DNA from: Sphingobacterium haloxyli
GTDB lineage: Bacteria; Bacteroidota; Bacteroidia; Sphingobacteriales; Sphingobacteriaceae
Assembly (NCBI RefSeq): GCF_002980525.1
Contig: NZ_PVBQ01000014.1
Location: 1-64,000 of the forward strand
Reading direction: 5' to 3'
DNA: 64,000 nucleotides
In this document: positions 17,896 to 25,937 of the stretch, piece by piece
Layout: each line of letters opens with the position of its first letter
Numbering within the stretch: position 1 is the stretch's first letter
Notes under the pieces: generated by a model
Told to the model about the DNA's origin: nothing
The model's input: only the letters and a program-made list of their open reading frames with translations
The model's database searches: none
Position numbers and translations under genes: made by a program

Positions 17896-18526
17896 CTATC
17901 AGCTGTCAAGAATACATAACTATATACATGGCTTAATGAGCCGGGAAGAGATGCATGCGCTGGAGCGAGAAGCCCTGGAAGATCCCTTCTTGCAGGATGC
18001 GATTGATGGCTACAAGATGCAACGTGGAGTTGATGTGAAATCGTTGAGCCTATTGCAACAACGGCTGGAGCGGCGCATAGCGGCGCATAGCCAACGTAAA
18101 AACAGATTCTATTTTAGTTGGCAGCGTTTGGCCATAGGAACGGTAGCGGCGGTGATGTTTATTGCAGTATGTACACTCATATTAATCCGTCACTTTCCAA
18201 ATAGGCAGCACTCCAATTTGACCGAAGTAGAATTGATGGATGATGCACTCCTACAGACCGTTGTATATGCGTTGCCTGCCGGTGACGCACGGCCGATAGA
18301 TGGTTGGGAGGCATTTTCCGCGTTTGTATCAACGCATTATTCAGGTGCAAATACGGAAAAACGATTAGAGGTTCGCTTCAAAGTTGGGCAAGATGGGCTC
18401 CCCTATGATGTACGACCACAGGTAGCCAAGAACCACCCAATCTATCAAGAGATCATACAAGTCTTACAAAAGGGACCCAAGTGGGAAGGGAAAGAAGGAG
18501 CTATTGAAATCGTGTTTCCGGAGTGA
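17885..18526 (+). CDS. Putative anti-sigma factor with a C-terminal TonB-like domain
   Basis: A 213-residue single-pass membrane protein. Residues 1-90 are cytoplasmic and start like Bacteroidota anti-sigma factors (IHNYIHGLMSREEMHALEREALEDPFLQDAIDGY). One transmembrane helix follows (about 92-113, IGTVAAVMFIAVCTLILI). The periplasmic part ends in a domain resembling the TonB C-terminal fold: LEVRFKVGQDGLPYDVR, a helix (IYQEIIQVLQKGPKWEG) and a final strand IEIVF. The overlap with the sigma gene supports an anti-sigma role. The signal is unknown; a TonB-like sensor could monitor envelope or TonB status. The TonB-like call is from pattern only. Confidence 0.75.
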   Translation: MENNYQLSRIHNYIHGLMSREEMHALEREALEDPFLQDAIDGYKMQRGVDVKSLSLLQQRLERRIAAHSQRKNRFYFSWQRLAIGTVAAVMFIAVCTLILIRHFPNRQHSNLTEVELMDDALLQTVVYALPAGDARPIDGWEAFSAFVSTHYSGANTEKRLEVRFKVGQDGLPYDVRPQVAKNHPIYQEIIQVLQKGPKWEGKEGAIEIVFPE

Positions 18527-18870
18527 TTTTGCATTTTCTTTTTCTCCGCGAAAAAGAAACAAAACCGAACGAAGTGAGCTCATGGACACCAGAATAAACA
18601 CTTGTCCATAAAGCTCGTCGCTGCGGATATTTGAGAGGATGGAATCGTGCTAAGGATGTGTTTCTACATACCTCAAACATCCGAAGGCGACATTTATTGT
18701 TAATTTGAGGATAGTGCAATTGCGTGGATAAGAGCGATTAGTAATGCTTCGCGGTTATGCGGAGTAAAATGGCCTTGTATTGCAAGGTAACCATGATGAA
18801 CATAAATATTAAATAAAAAAGCAGCCTCTAGGGGCTGCTTCTTATTTTCAACACTTTAAGTGTTATTATG
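18527..18870. other. 344-base intergenic region with a CGCG-centred repeat and a terminator
   Basis: No convincing gene was seen. It holds a near-palindrome CTTTTTCTCCGCGAAAAAG at 18538-18556, resembling a second element near 28337-28359. It also has partial inverted repeats (GGATGT/ACATCC and CCTCAAA/TTTGAGG between about 18650 and 18715), and it ends in the terminator at 18819-18840. The middle may be a degenerate dispersed repeat or a small structured RNA; nothing decides between them. Confidence 0.4.
18819..18840 (-). terminator. Intrinsic terminator of the DUF3127 gene
   Basis: An 8-bp stem (AAGCAGCC with GGCTGCTT); on the minus strand it is followed by TTTTTTATTT, about 30 bases after the DUF3127 stop codon. 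It may also stop transcripts coming from the anti-sigma side. Confidence 0.85.
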
Positions 18871-19245
18871 TTAAAAAGGTAAATCGTCATCATCCGCTCC
18901 GGAGGACGCTATATCGACAGGAGGCATATCCATTTGACCTGGCGCTTGAGCCTGTTGTGGCGTGTTGGCAAGCTTTGTTACTCTCCACGCTACCAATGAA
19001 TTGAAATAGGTAGTAACACCTTCTTTATTTGTCCATGGACGACCGCGTAGGTTAAACGACACTTCTATATCATCGCCAACGGCCAAGTTATCAAATATAC
19101 TAACGCGATCTTGCGTTGCCTCAAAACGAATGTATTCTACAAATTGTGGGTTTTCTGCGTAAGCAACAATTAGATCTCTTTTTTTGAAAGATTCAGTAAC
19201 TTGTTGCGTAGCGCCTATCTCATGAACTTTTCCTCTTATTTCCAT
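18871..19245 (-). CDS. DUF3127 protein with an SSB-like acidic C-terminal tail
   Basis: A 124-residue protein of the Bacteroidota DUF3127 family, recognised from MEIRGKVHEIGATQQVTESFKKRDLIVAYAENPQ and DDIEVSFNLRGRPWTNKEGVTTYFNSL. The pattern of five strands is compatible with an OB fold like that of single-stranded DNA-binding protein. After a Pro/Gln/Ala-rich linker the protein ends in DDDDLPF. This is almost identical to the SSB C-terminal tail that recruits DNA-repair proteins, and to the GLPF end of the SSB encoded at 25938-26384. Function is unproven; an auxiliary ssDNA- or nucleic-acid-binding protein is the best inference. Confidence 0.88.
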   Translation of the reverse strand: MEIRGKVHEIGATQQVTESFKKRDLIVAYAENPQFVEYIRFEATQDRVSIFDNLAVGDDIEVSFNLRGRPWTNKEGVTTYFNSLVAWRVTKLANTPQQAQAPGQMDMPPVDIASSGADDDDLPF

Positions 19246-19313
19246 ATCAAAAACGTATTAAACTGTAAAATTAAGCATTTTTTGCTAAGCAGAATAAGTA
19301 ACTTTGCAAAAAT

Positions 19314-20576
19314 ATGATGGAAGTTTTCAACACACCCAATAAAGTTATCATTACGTGCAATAGACGGTTATCGCCTTATTTGGCACAAGAAGTTGAAGCG
19401 CTGGGCTTTGATATTGTCCGTGCTTTTAATACAGGCGTAGAGGTTAATGCCTCTGTAAATGCATGTATGCGGTTGAACCTAAATTTGCGTACAGCGAGTC
19501 AAGTCCTTTATGAAATAAAGTCATTTCACGCCAAGAATGCCGATGAACTTTATCAAGCGTTAGTAACTATTGCATGGGAAGAGCTGCTGCCTTTTGATGG
19601 TTATTTCTCGGTTACATCGAATGTGCACAATGAGACGATTACGACGCCGCTATTTGCGAATGTCAAGGTAAAAGATGCGATTGTAGATCGCATCAAAGAT
19701 AAAAAAGGTGTACGGCCCAATACCGGACCAGAATTAACCCAAGCAGTCATTCACCTGCATTGGATAGCGGATAGAGCAGAGATTTTTCTAGATACTTCCG
19801 GCGAAACGCTTGCAAAACATGGCTATCGCAAACATCCCGGTAAAGCGCCTATGTTAGAAGCACTGGCTGCTGCGACTATTATGGCTACCCAGTGGGATGG
19901 GAAATCATCTTTCGTAAATCCTATGTGCGGATCGGGAACCCTAGCCATTGAGGCTGCTCTGATGGCACAAAAGCGTATGCCTGGTTTGCTACGGATGAAT
20001 TATGCGTTCATGCATCTCATTGGTTATGACGAGGAAGTGTTTTTCGAAGAACGTCGCCGATTAAAGGAATTGACCGACAAAAAGAATCTCCCACATATTA
20101 TTGCTTCGGATATATCAGATATGGCGATAGACATCGCGAAATCGAATGCGAAGACGGCAGGTGTAGAACATTTGATCACATTTGAAGTAGGCGATTTTGC
20201 GAAAACGACCATTCCGGGTGAAAGCGGCGTTATTATGTTTAATCCCGAATATGGCGAGCGTTTAGGAGTACATACTAAACTGGAAGCAACCTATAAAAGG
20301 ATTGGGGACTTTATGAAGCAGGAATGCAAGGGATATCGAGGTTATATCTTTACCGGGAATCTCGATTTAGCCAAAAAGATTGGCTTGCAAGCTTCCCGAA
20401 GATTTGAGTTTTTTAACGGCAAACTAGACTGCCGGCTATTGCAGTATGAGCTGTACGAGGGTTCGAAAGAGAAGTCTGCCGCATCCGAAGTACGCGAGGA
20501 CTCAAAAGAGCGATCAACCGGAGGTAAAATACATAAACTCATTCGGGTACGGAATAAGGATAATAATGATAGATAA
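19314..20576 (+). CDS. THUMP-domain 23S rRNA guanine-N2 methyltransferase-like protein (RlmL N-terminal type)
   Basis: A predicted SAM-dependent RNA methyltransferase of 420 residues. Residues about 50-165 form the THUMP RNA-binding domain (VTSNVHNETITTPLFANVKVKDAIVDRIK). Then a class I methyltransferase domain starts near FVNPMCGSGTLAIEAALMA (SAM motif I) and contains IASDISDMAIDIAKSNAK. The catalytic motif IV reads NPEYGERLG instead of the usual NPPYGERL. A lysine/serine-rich tail follows. The -7 box TAACTTTG at 19299-19306 lies seven bases before the ATG, so the mRNA leader would be almost absent. The stop overlaps the next gene by 11 bases. Confidence 0.9.
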   Translation: MMEVFNTPNKVIITCNRRLSPYLAQEVEALGFDIVRAFNTGVEVNASVNACMRLNLNLRTASQVLYEIKSFHAKNADELYQALVTIAWEELLPFDGYFSVTSNVHNETITTPLFANVKVKDAIVDRIKDKKGVRPNTGPELTQAVIHLHWIADRAEIFLDTSGETLAKHGYRKHPGKAPMLEALAAATIMATQWDGKSSFVNPMCGSGTLAIEAALMAQKRMPGLLRMNYAFMHLIGYDEEVFFEERRRLKELTDKKNLPHIIASDISDMAIDIAKSNAKTAGVEHLITFEVGDFAKTTIPGESGVIMFNPEYGERLGVHTKLEATYKRIGDFMKQECKGYRGYIFTGNLDLAKKIGLQASRRFEFFNGKLDCRLLQYELYEGSKEKSAASEVREDSKERSTGGKIHKLIRVRNKDNNDR

Positions 20577-21222
20577 CAAGGCAATTATACAGCAAACGGC
20601 AGTATTCGTTCAGGAAAGGTTGAAAAACGCCGAAGCGGGACATGATTGGTGGCATATTCAGCGTGTATGGAACAACACAAAGTTGATCTTGGAAACGGAG
20701 GACGCTGATATATTGGTTTGTGAATTGACCGCATTGCTACATGATATTGCCGATAGCAAATTTCATCATGGTGACGAACAGATTGGTCCACGGATAGCAG
20801 GGGAGTTCCTACAGCATATTGGATTGGATAAAGGCCGGATAGAACATGTGCAGCAGATTATATTCAATATGTCTTTCAAGGCGTCTTTAGGACAGGTCGA
20901 TTTTCATTCCAAAGAATTGGAGATTGTACAAGATGCGGATCGTTTGGACGCTATTGGTGCTATCGGCATTGCGCGCGCTTTTCATTATGGAGGATTTAAG
21001 AATCGAGAAATATACAATCCTGATATTATTCCCCAGCAAAAACTTAGTAAGGAGGTATATAAAAATACGACGGCGCCAACCATAAATCATTTTTATGAAA
21101 AGCTGTTGCTGTTACGGGATAAAATGAACACCGCTACGGCCAAACAGATAGCAGCGGAGCGCCATCATTTTATGGAATCATTTTTGCAACAATTTTATGG
21201 CGAATGGAACGGAGAAAGGTGA
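20566..21222 (+). CDS. HD-domain phosphohydrolase
   Basis: A 218-residue member of the HD superfamily of metal-dependent phosphohydrolases. The metal-binding residues are visible as AGHDWWHIQRVW (His and Asp-His region), TALLHDIADSKFHHG (the HD doublet) and EIVQDADRLDAIGAIGIARAFHYGG (the distal Asp). This matches the YedJ/YpgQ-type (COG1418) subgroup, some members of which hydrolyse nucleotides; the substrate here is unknown. The ATG at 20566 overlaps the end of the methyltransferase gene and is preferred over a far upstream in-frame start that would lie wholly within that gene. Confidence 0.87.
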   Translation: MIDNKAIIQQTAVFVQERLKNAEAGHDWWHIQRVWNNTKLILETEDADILVCELTALLHDIADSKFHHGDEQIGPRIAGEFLQHIGLDKGRIEHVQQIIFNMSFKASLGQVDFHSKELEIVQDADRLDAIGAIGIARAFHYGGFKNREIYNPDIIPQQKLSKEVYKNTTAPTINHFYEKLLLLRDKMNTATAKQIAAERHHFMESFLQQFYGEWNGER

Positions 21223-21298
21223 TTTAACACTATCTTAATCCGAATTCGGTATATTCGTAAAAAATTAAATCATAACTCCATCAGAGTATACCTTATTC

Positions 21299-22069
21299 AT
21301 GTACGATATGAAACCGACATTAGTAATCCTTACTTTATTAACAGTCATACACGTTGGCGCCATGGCGCAAACAGAAATGATTGCACATCGCGGATCCTGG
21401 AAAAACACCAAAGTACCTCAAAATTCACTTGCTTCCTTAAGTAAAGCTATAGAGCAAGGAGCTTGGGGTGCGGAATTTGACGTGCATCTAACAAAAGACG
21501 ATGTATTGGTGGTCACCCATGACCAGGACTTTTATGGAATTGATATAGCGACCTCAACCTACCAAGAATTGCTTGCCAAGAAACACCCTAATGGTGAAAG
21601 TATTCCTACCGCAGAAGAATATCTAAAAAAAGGGTTGACACAGAAAAAAACCAAGTTGATTTATGAGCTTAAAACGAACAAACTTGGTACAGAACGAACA
21701 TTGAAGGCAGCGGAGCTAACGGTAGCGTTAGTGAAGAAATTGAAAGCCGGAAAACAAGTAGAATATATTGCGTTCAGTTACGATGCTTGTTTGAAATTTA
21801 AGGAACTGGATAAAAAAGCGAAAGTTCACTACCTCAATGGTGATAAGTCTCCTCAGGAAATAAAAGAAGCAGGTTTAAGTGGGCTTGATTATCACCTGTC
21901 TGTTTATAAGAAACATCCTGAATGGCTTGGAGAAGCGAAGAAACTGCAACTAAAAACCAATGTGTGGACGGTAAATCGGGAGGATGATATGCATTATTTT
22001 ATCGATCAAAAGATTGATTATATTACGACGGATGAGCCAGAGTTACTTAACCGCATTCTAAAAAAGTAA
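21299..22069 (+). CDS. Exported glycerophosphodiester phosphodiesterase family protein
   Basis: Predicted to hydrolyse glycerophosphodiesters to glycerol-3-phosphate and an alcohol. The 256-residue protein has a signal peptide ending at AMAQ. It then has the GDPD catalytic signature: IAHRGSW (first catalytic His and Arg) and GAEFDVHLTKDDVLVVTHD (metal-binding Glu/Asp and second His). The C-terminal TVNREDDMHYFIDQKIDYITTDEP strand is also typical. An alternative ATG three codons in is equally good for the signal peptide. It is the first of three tightly spaced exported enzymes (gaps of 6 and 15 bases), likely one operon. Confidence 0.92.
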   Translation: MYDMKPTLVILTLLTVIHVGAMAQTEMIAHRGSWKNTKVPQNSLASLSKAIEQGAWGAEFDVHLTKDDVLVVTHDQDFYGIDIATSTYQELLAKKHPNGESIPTAEEYLKKGLTQKKTKLIYELKTNKLGTERTLKAAELTVALVKKLKAGKQVEYIAFSYDACLKFKELDKKAKVHYLNGDKSPQEIKEAGLSGLDYHLSVYKKHPEWLGEAKKLQLKTNVWTVNREDDMHYFIDQKIDYITTDEPELLNRILKK

Positions 22070-22075
22070 TTTTCA

Positions 22076-22915
22076 ATGTATCGTCCAATAATAAATATTC
22101 TTGTTGGTATTTTTCTTTTTGTTACCGCTGGGTTCGCGCAAGAGAATCAAGACTCGCTATTAGTCGCTACAAAAGACTGGAAAATAACGAAAGTAAAAAA
22201 AGGCGTCGTATGGAAGCAAGGACATTTTCATAATCTCTTTGATAGCGAGCAAGAGATCAACTACGTGGAAATAGATCTTAAAAGGAACTTGAAAAAACTT
22301 TATTTAGCCGCGGAGCCTTCTGAGTTGAAGCCTACTTCACAGTTGGCATCCGAGCATCAGGCGTTGGTTGCAGTGAACGGTGGTTTCTTTGATATGAAAA
22401 ATGGTGGTGCAACTGATTTTATACAGGTGGATAATAAAGTGGTCAACCGTACAAGAAAAAAATCAGAACGTGGTAATGCGCTGCTTTTGCTTTCGAAAAA
22501 AGAAATAAAGATTAAAGCGGCGACGGATACCTTATATGAGGCGGAGCATTATCCCAATGTCATGCTTTCTGGGCCATTGCTTATCGTGAATAGCAAGCCT
22601 TATCCATTAGCCAAAAATGCCTTCAACGATAACAGGCATCCACGTACGGCGGCCGCACTGACAGAAAACGGTAAATTGCTTCTATTTGTTGTTGACGGGA
22701 GGAATAAATCTTCGCACGGTATGAATCTCCATGAGCTCTCGCGTGTATTGCGGTGGTTGGGAGCGAAGGAGGCGATGAATCTTGACGGCGGAGGTAGTTC
22801 GACACTGTATATAAAAGGTGCAACCGGCAACGGTGTGGTAAACCACCCATCAGATAACAAATTGTTTGATCACGAGGGAGAACGCGCGGTGGCTAACATC
22901 ATTTATCTCAAATAA
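22076..22915 (+). CDS. Exported phosphodiester glycosidase family protein (NAGPA-like)
   Basis: A 279-residue exported protein of the family named after the mammalian uncovering enzyme, alpha-N-acetylglucosamine phosphodiesterase (PF09992). The signal peptide ends near GFAQ. The domain is recognised from ALVAVNGGFFDMKNGG, RHPRTAAALTENGKLLLFVVDGRN and the C-terminal AMNLDGGGSSTLYIKG with the conserved Asp-Gly-Gly-Gly-Ser. It should cleave a sugar-phosphodiester. Its place between a GDPD enzyme and an endonuclease/exonuclease/phosphatase-fold enzyme suggests joint breakdown of a phosphodiester-containing polymer or lipid headgroup. Confidence 0.9.
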   Translation: MYRPIINILVGIFLFVTAGFAQENQDSLLVATKDWKITKVKKGVVWKQGHFHNLFDSEQEINYVEIDLKRNLKKLYLAAEPSELKPTSQLASEHQALVAVNGGFFDMKNGGATDFIQVDNKVVNRTRKKSERGNALLLLSKKEIKIKAATDTLYEAEHYPNVMLSGPLLIVNSKPYPLAKNAFNDNRHPRTAAALTENGKLLLFVVDGRNKSSHGMNLHELSRVLRWLGAKEAMNLDGGGSSTLYIKGATGNGVVNHPSDNKLFDHEGERAVANIIYLK

Positions 22916-22930
22916 TAATATTTTTATGCT

Positions 22931-23767
22931 ATGAAGAAGATTCCTTTATCACTCTTACTCCTTTTCATATTTTCTTATATCTTGTCAGCACAAGAGCTCA
23001 CGGTAGCTTCTTTTAATATACGTTTAAAGACAACATCGGATGTGGGAAACTTATGGGACGACCGGAAGCTGGCGGTCACCAATCTTATCCAATTTCATGA
23101 ATTCGATATTTTTGGTATTCAGGAAGGGTTTTACGACCAGGTGCAGGACATCAAAACGCAGTTACCCGATTTTAAATACATCGGTGTAGGACGTGATGAT
23201 GGTGCACAGAAAGGAGAGCATTCGGCTATTTTTTTCAATGCAAGACGTTTTAAATTAATTAAAGATGGAACGTTTTGGCTTTCGGGTACAGATACCGAAA
23301 AGCCTAACAAAGGGTGGGATGCAGCTTTGCCAAGAATTTGCACATGGGGTGTATTTGAAGATACCGAGAATAGCAAGCAATTTATCTTCATGAATACGCA
23401 TTTTGACCATCGGGGAATTGAGGCGCGTCGTGAAAGCGCAAAGCTTATTTTAGAAAAAGCAAAAGAACTAGCAGAAGATTTGCCCATCATCTTGACCGGC
23501 GATTTTAATGTTGATGAAACCAACGAAGCATATTTTACGCTGGCCAAAAGTGGGATCGTAGAAGACACCTATGACCAGGCAAAAATCGTGTACGAACCGA
23601 ATTCCTCTTTTAATGCGTGGGGAAAAGGAATCAAGCCGAAGCAGCGTATCGATCATATTTTTATTACTAAGCCGTTCACTGTATATAAATATGGTATCTT
23701 AACGGATACGTATATGGGCAAATTTCCTTCGGATCATTTTCCCATAGTTAGTGTGTTGCAGTGGTAA
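22931..23767 (+). CDS. Exported endonuclease/exonuclease/phosphatase family protein
   Basis: A 278-residue secreted metal-dependent phosphoesterase with the exonuclease III/inositol-phosphatase/sphingomyelinase fold. A signal peptide ends at LSAQ. Motifs in order are ELTVASFNIRL (Asn metal site), IFGIQEGFYDQ (catalytic Glu), FMNTHFDHRG (His), ILTGDFNVDE (Asp/Asn pair) and KQRIDHIFI with PSDHFPIVSVL at the end (terminal Asp-His). DNase, sphingomyelinase or phosphoinositide phosphatase activities are all possible in this fold. The neighbours favour a lipid-headgroup or sugar-phosphate substrate over DNA. It is the last gene before the convergent peptidase gene. Confidence 0.9.
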   Translation: MKKIPLSLLLLFIFSYILSAQELTVASFNIRLKTTSDVGNLWDDRKLAVTNLIQFHEFDIFGIQEGFYDQVQDIKTQLPDFKYIGVGRDDGAQKGEHSAIFFNARRFKLIKDGTFWLSGTDTEKPNKGWDAALPRICTWGVFEDTENSKQFIFMNTHFDHRGIEARRESAKLILEKAKELAEDLPIILTGDFNVDETNEAYFTLAKSGIVEDTYDQAKIVYEPNSSFNAWGKGIKPKQRIDHIFITKPFTVYKYGILTDTYMGKFPSDHFPIVSVLQW

Positions 23768-23793
23768 GCTCTTGTGCTTAATTTCTTACAACC

Positions 23794-24651
23794 TTACAAC
23801 GAAAAGTATTTGGACGGGTTGAGTTTCCTGCTATTTAAGAGAACTTCATAGTGCAGATGTGGGCCAGTGCTCCGGCCAGTACTGCCAAGTAAACCAACAA
23901 TATCTCCTGCTTCCACTGCCTGTCCTTTTTTGACACGTGTTCGGGTCAAGTGTGCATAACGGGTTTCGTATCCGTTGTTGTGTTTTACCATAACCACATA
24001 CCCGTAAGCTCCTTTCCAACCCGCAAAAGTAACTCTTCCTTTTGCAGTAGCTTTAACTGGATCCCCTGTTCTTCCTTTTAGGTCTACACCCTGATGCATT
24101 TCACGGCCGCGGTTTGTAAAGGGGTTCCGACGATATCCATAGGACGATGTAATTCGCCCATGGTGTGGGCGACCTAGCGGTAAGCCATCTAACTTGGATT
24201 CTAGGTCTGCTAATTGCTTTTTGTAAAACGCAGAAAGCTCTACTAGATCATCATCGTTTTTTTCCACTGGCCCTCCCATATTAGGATTCATCTTAATTTC
24301 CTTTAGTCCCCGCTTTTTCATCTTTTGGTTGATGCGGTCAATGGTACTATCAATGGAGTTGAACGATTTCTTTATTTCCTCGGTTGTGAGCTGATTGTTG
24401 AACTCATCCAATTCCAGCAGACGATTTTCAGCTTTCAGCTTATTTAATTTTTGGTCATAGACCTTTATATATTTTTCAGATGTTCTTTGCTTAACCACGT
24501 AGACGACGGATAACACCGTTATCGCGGAGAGGGAAAGAAAGGAACATAGGATTTTTTTCCAGTGAGTGACGACGAACGTGGGTACCTGCATTCTCTTGGT
24601 AGATGTACCATCCGGTTCGACGAAAAGCACGGCGGTTTTTTTCTTTAGCAT
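23794..24651 (-). CDS. M23-family metallopeptidase, membrane anchored
   Basis: Probable peptidoglycan endopeptidase or divisome-type regulator, 285 residues from the ATG at 24651; four codons upstream is an in-frame TTG that is less likely. A single transmembrane segment lies near residues 35-55, followed by a coiled-coil region (about 60-150) and the LytM/M23 domain at the C-terminus. The zinc residues are present in the MHQGVDLKG segment (His...Asp) and in TGPHLHYEVLLN (HxH). The typical ITSSYGYRRNPFTN start and the YGYVVMVKHNNGYETRYAHL strand are also seen. Active-site residues look intact, so it is likely an active hydrolase. It has its own promoter facing away from mutY. Confidence 0.92.
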   Translation of the reverse strand: MLKKKTAVLFVEPDGTSTKRMQVPTFVVTHWKKILCSFLSLSAITVLSVVYVVKQRTSEKYIKVYDQKLNKLKAENRLLELDEFNNQLTTEEIKKSFNSIDSTIDRINQKMKKRGLKEIKMNPNMGGPVEKNDDDLVELSAFYKKQLADLESKLDGLPLGRPHHGRITSSYGYRRNPFTNRGREMHQGVDLKGRTGDPVKATAKGRVTFAGWKGAYGYVVMVKHNNGYETRYAHLTRTRVKKGQAVEAGDIVGLLGSTGRSTGPHLHYEVLLNSRKLNPSKYFSL

Positions 24652-24688
24652 GAGCTTCAACAATAAAAACTTTTATGATACGAAAGCA

Positions 24689-24720
24689 CAAAGGTAATGT
24701 ATCAAGCTCTGTGTAGTCAA
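24689..24720 (-). promoter_or_regulatory. Bacteroidota-type promoter of the M23 peptidase gene
   Basis: On the minus strand, TTG at 24720-24718 and TACCTTTG at 24696-24689 are separated by 21 bases. Transcription would start near 24683, about 30 bases before the ATG. Confidence 0.68.
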
Positions 24721-24784
24721 TATTTTACATATTTTAACATTTTTTAGGACTCTTTTTATTATAAAAAAATAGGCAACTTTGTGC

Positions 24785-25861
24785 ATGTCATTCGCTGTAA
24801 AATTAATGAATTGGTACCGTGAGAAAGGGCGTGATCTGCCTTGGAGAACCACGCATGACGCTTATATTATCTGGCTTTCGGAGATTATCTTACAACAGAC
24901 TAGAGTGGAGCAGGGAATGCCCTATTTCCACCGTTTTGTAGAGGCATTTCCAATTGTAACAAAATTTGCGCAAGCCGATGAAGAAGATATCCTACGGTTA
25001 TGGCAAGGTTTAGGGTACTACTCGCGCGCCAGAAACATGCATAAAGCAGCCAAAATGGTCATGAGTGATTTTCAGGGCACGTTTCCGAATACCTATGGGG
25101 AAGCTATTCGTTTGCCCGGCGTTGGAGAATATACGGCAGCGGCCATCGCGTCTTTTTCGGCAAATGAACCACGGGCGGTAGTCGACGGAAACGTATATAG
25201 GGTATTGGCCCGCTACTTTGGGATAAACGAACCGATTAATTCCATACAAGGGAAAAGAATATTTGCCGAGATTGCCCACGACATGCTTGATAAGCGTAAT
25301 CCCGGCATATACAATCAGGCCATTATGGATTTTGGAGCGTTGCAATGCAAACCTAAAAACCCGCTATGTGAGGATTGTATTTTTCGTGTGGAATGTGTCG
25401 CGTTTCAAAAAGGATTAGTCGATATGCTACCTGTGAAGTTAAAAGGGAAAGTAAGCCGCAATAGATATTTCCATTACTTTATCGTAAAGGAGGACGACAA
25501 GATTTTGATGTCAAAACGAGGACAAGGCGATGTATGGACAAACCTTTATGAATTTCCAATGATAGAGACAGCGGAGGACATTTCCTTGTCCGATTTAATG
25601 GCACATGCAGATTTTGTCCACTATTTTGATGAGAATACGGTTTTAGAGGTCGTAGGCAAGCAGATAAAACAAGTACTAAGCCATCAAAACATTTATGCAC
25701 GTTTTTTTATCATTCGCGATTCCCGTGCTTTGAAAAAGAAAAAAAAGGACTGGAATTACTATTTTTGTGAAAAAATCGATAAATTAGCTAAGCATAAACT
25801 TATATTCTCTTTTCTGGAAAAAAATGTCCATCTCATCTCCGCTAATACTAGCGTGAAATAA
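24785..25861 (+). CDS. mutY: Adenine DNA glycosylase MutY
   Basis: Removes adenine mispaired with 8-oxoguanine. The 358-residue protein has the N-terminal WYREKGRDLPWR, the WLSEIILQQTRVEQG segment with the catalytic Glu, and the helix-hairpin-helix LPGVGEYTAAAIASFS followed by VVDGNVYRVLARYFG (catalytic Asp). The four-Cys iron-sulfur motif (C-x6-C-x2-C-x5-C in CKPKNPLCEDCIFRVEC) and a C-terminal NUDIX-like recognition domain follow. The ATG at 24785 is chosen because it matches the family N-terminus; an in-frame TTG two codons earlier is not needed. A CAACTTTG -7-like box ends only three bases before the ATG. Confidence 0.96.
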   Translation: MSFAVKLMNWYREKGRDLPWRTTHDAYIIWLSEIILQQTRVEQGMPYFHRFVEAFPIVTKFAQADEEDILRLWQGLGYYSRARNMHKAAKMVMSDFQGTFPNTYGEAIRLPGVGEYTAAAIASFSANEPRAVVDGNVYRVLARYFGINEPINSIQGKRIFAEIAHDMLDKRNPGIYNQAIMDFGALQCKPKNPLCEDCIFRVECVAFQKGLVDMLPVKLKGKVSRNRYFHYFIVKEDDKILMSKRGQGDVWTNLYEFPMIETAEDISLSDLMAHADFVHYFDENTVLEVVGKQIKQVLSHQNIYARFFIIRDSRALKKKKKDWNYYFCEKIDKLAKHKLIFSFLEKNVHLISANTSVK

Positions 25862-25937
25862 TAAATGTTCATTCTGACTATAGAGTATAATAATTTATTA
25901 CAACAAGATACAGTTGATTAGCCCTAAATTATAAATT

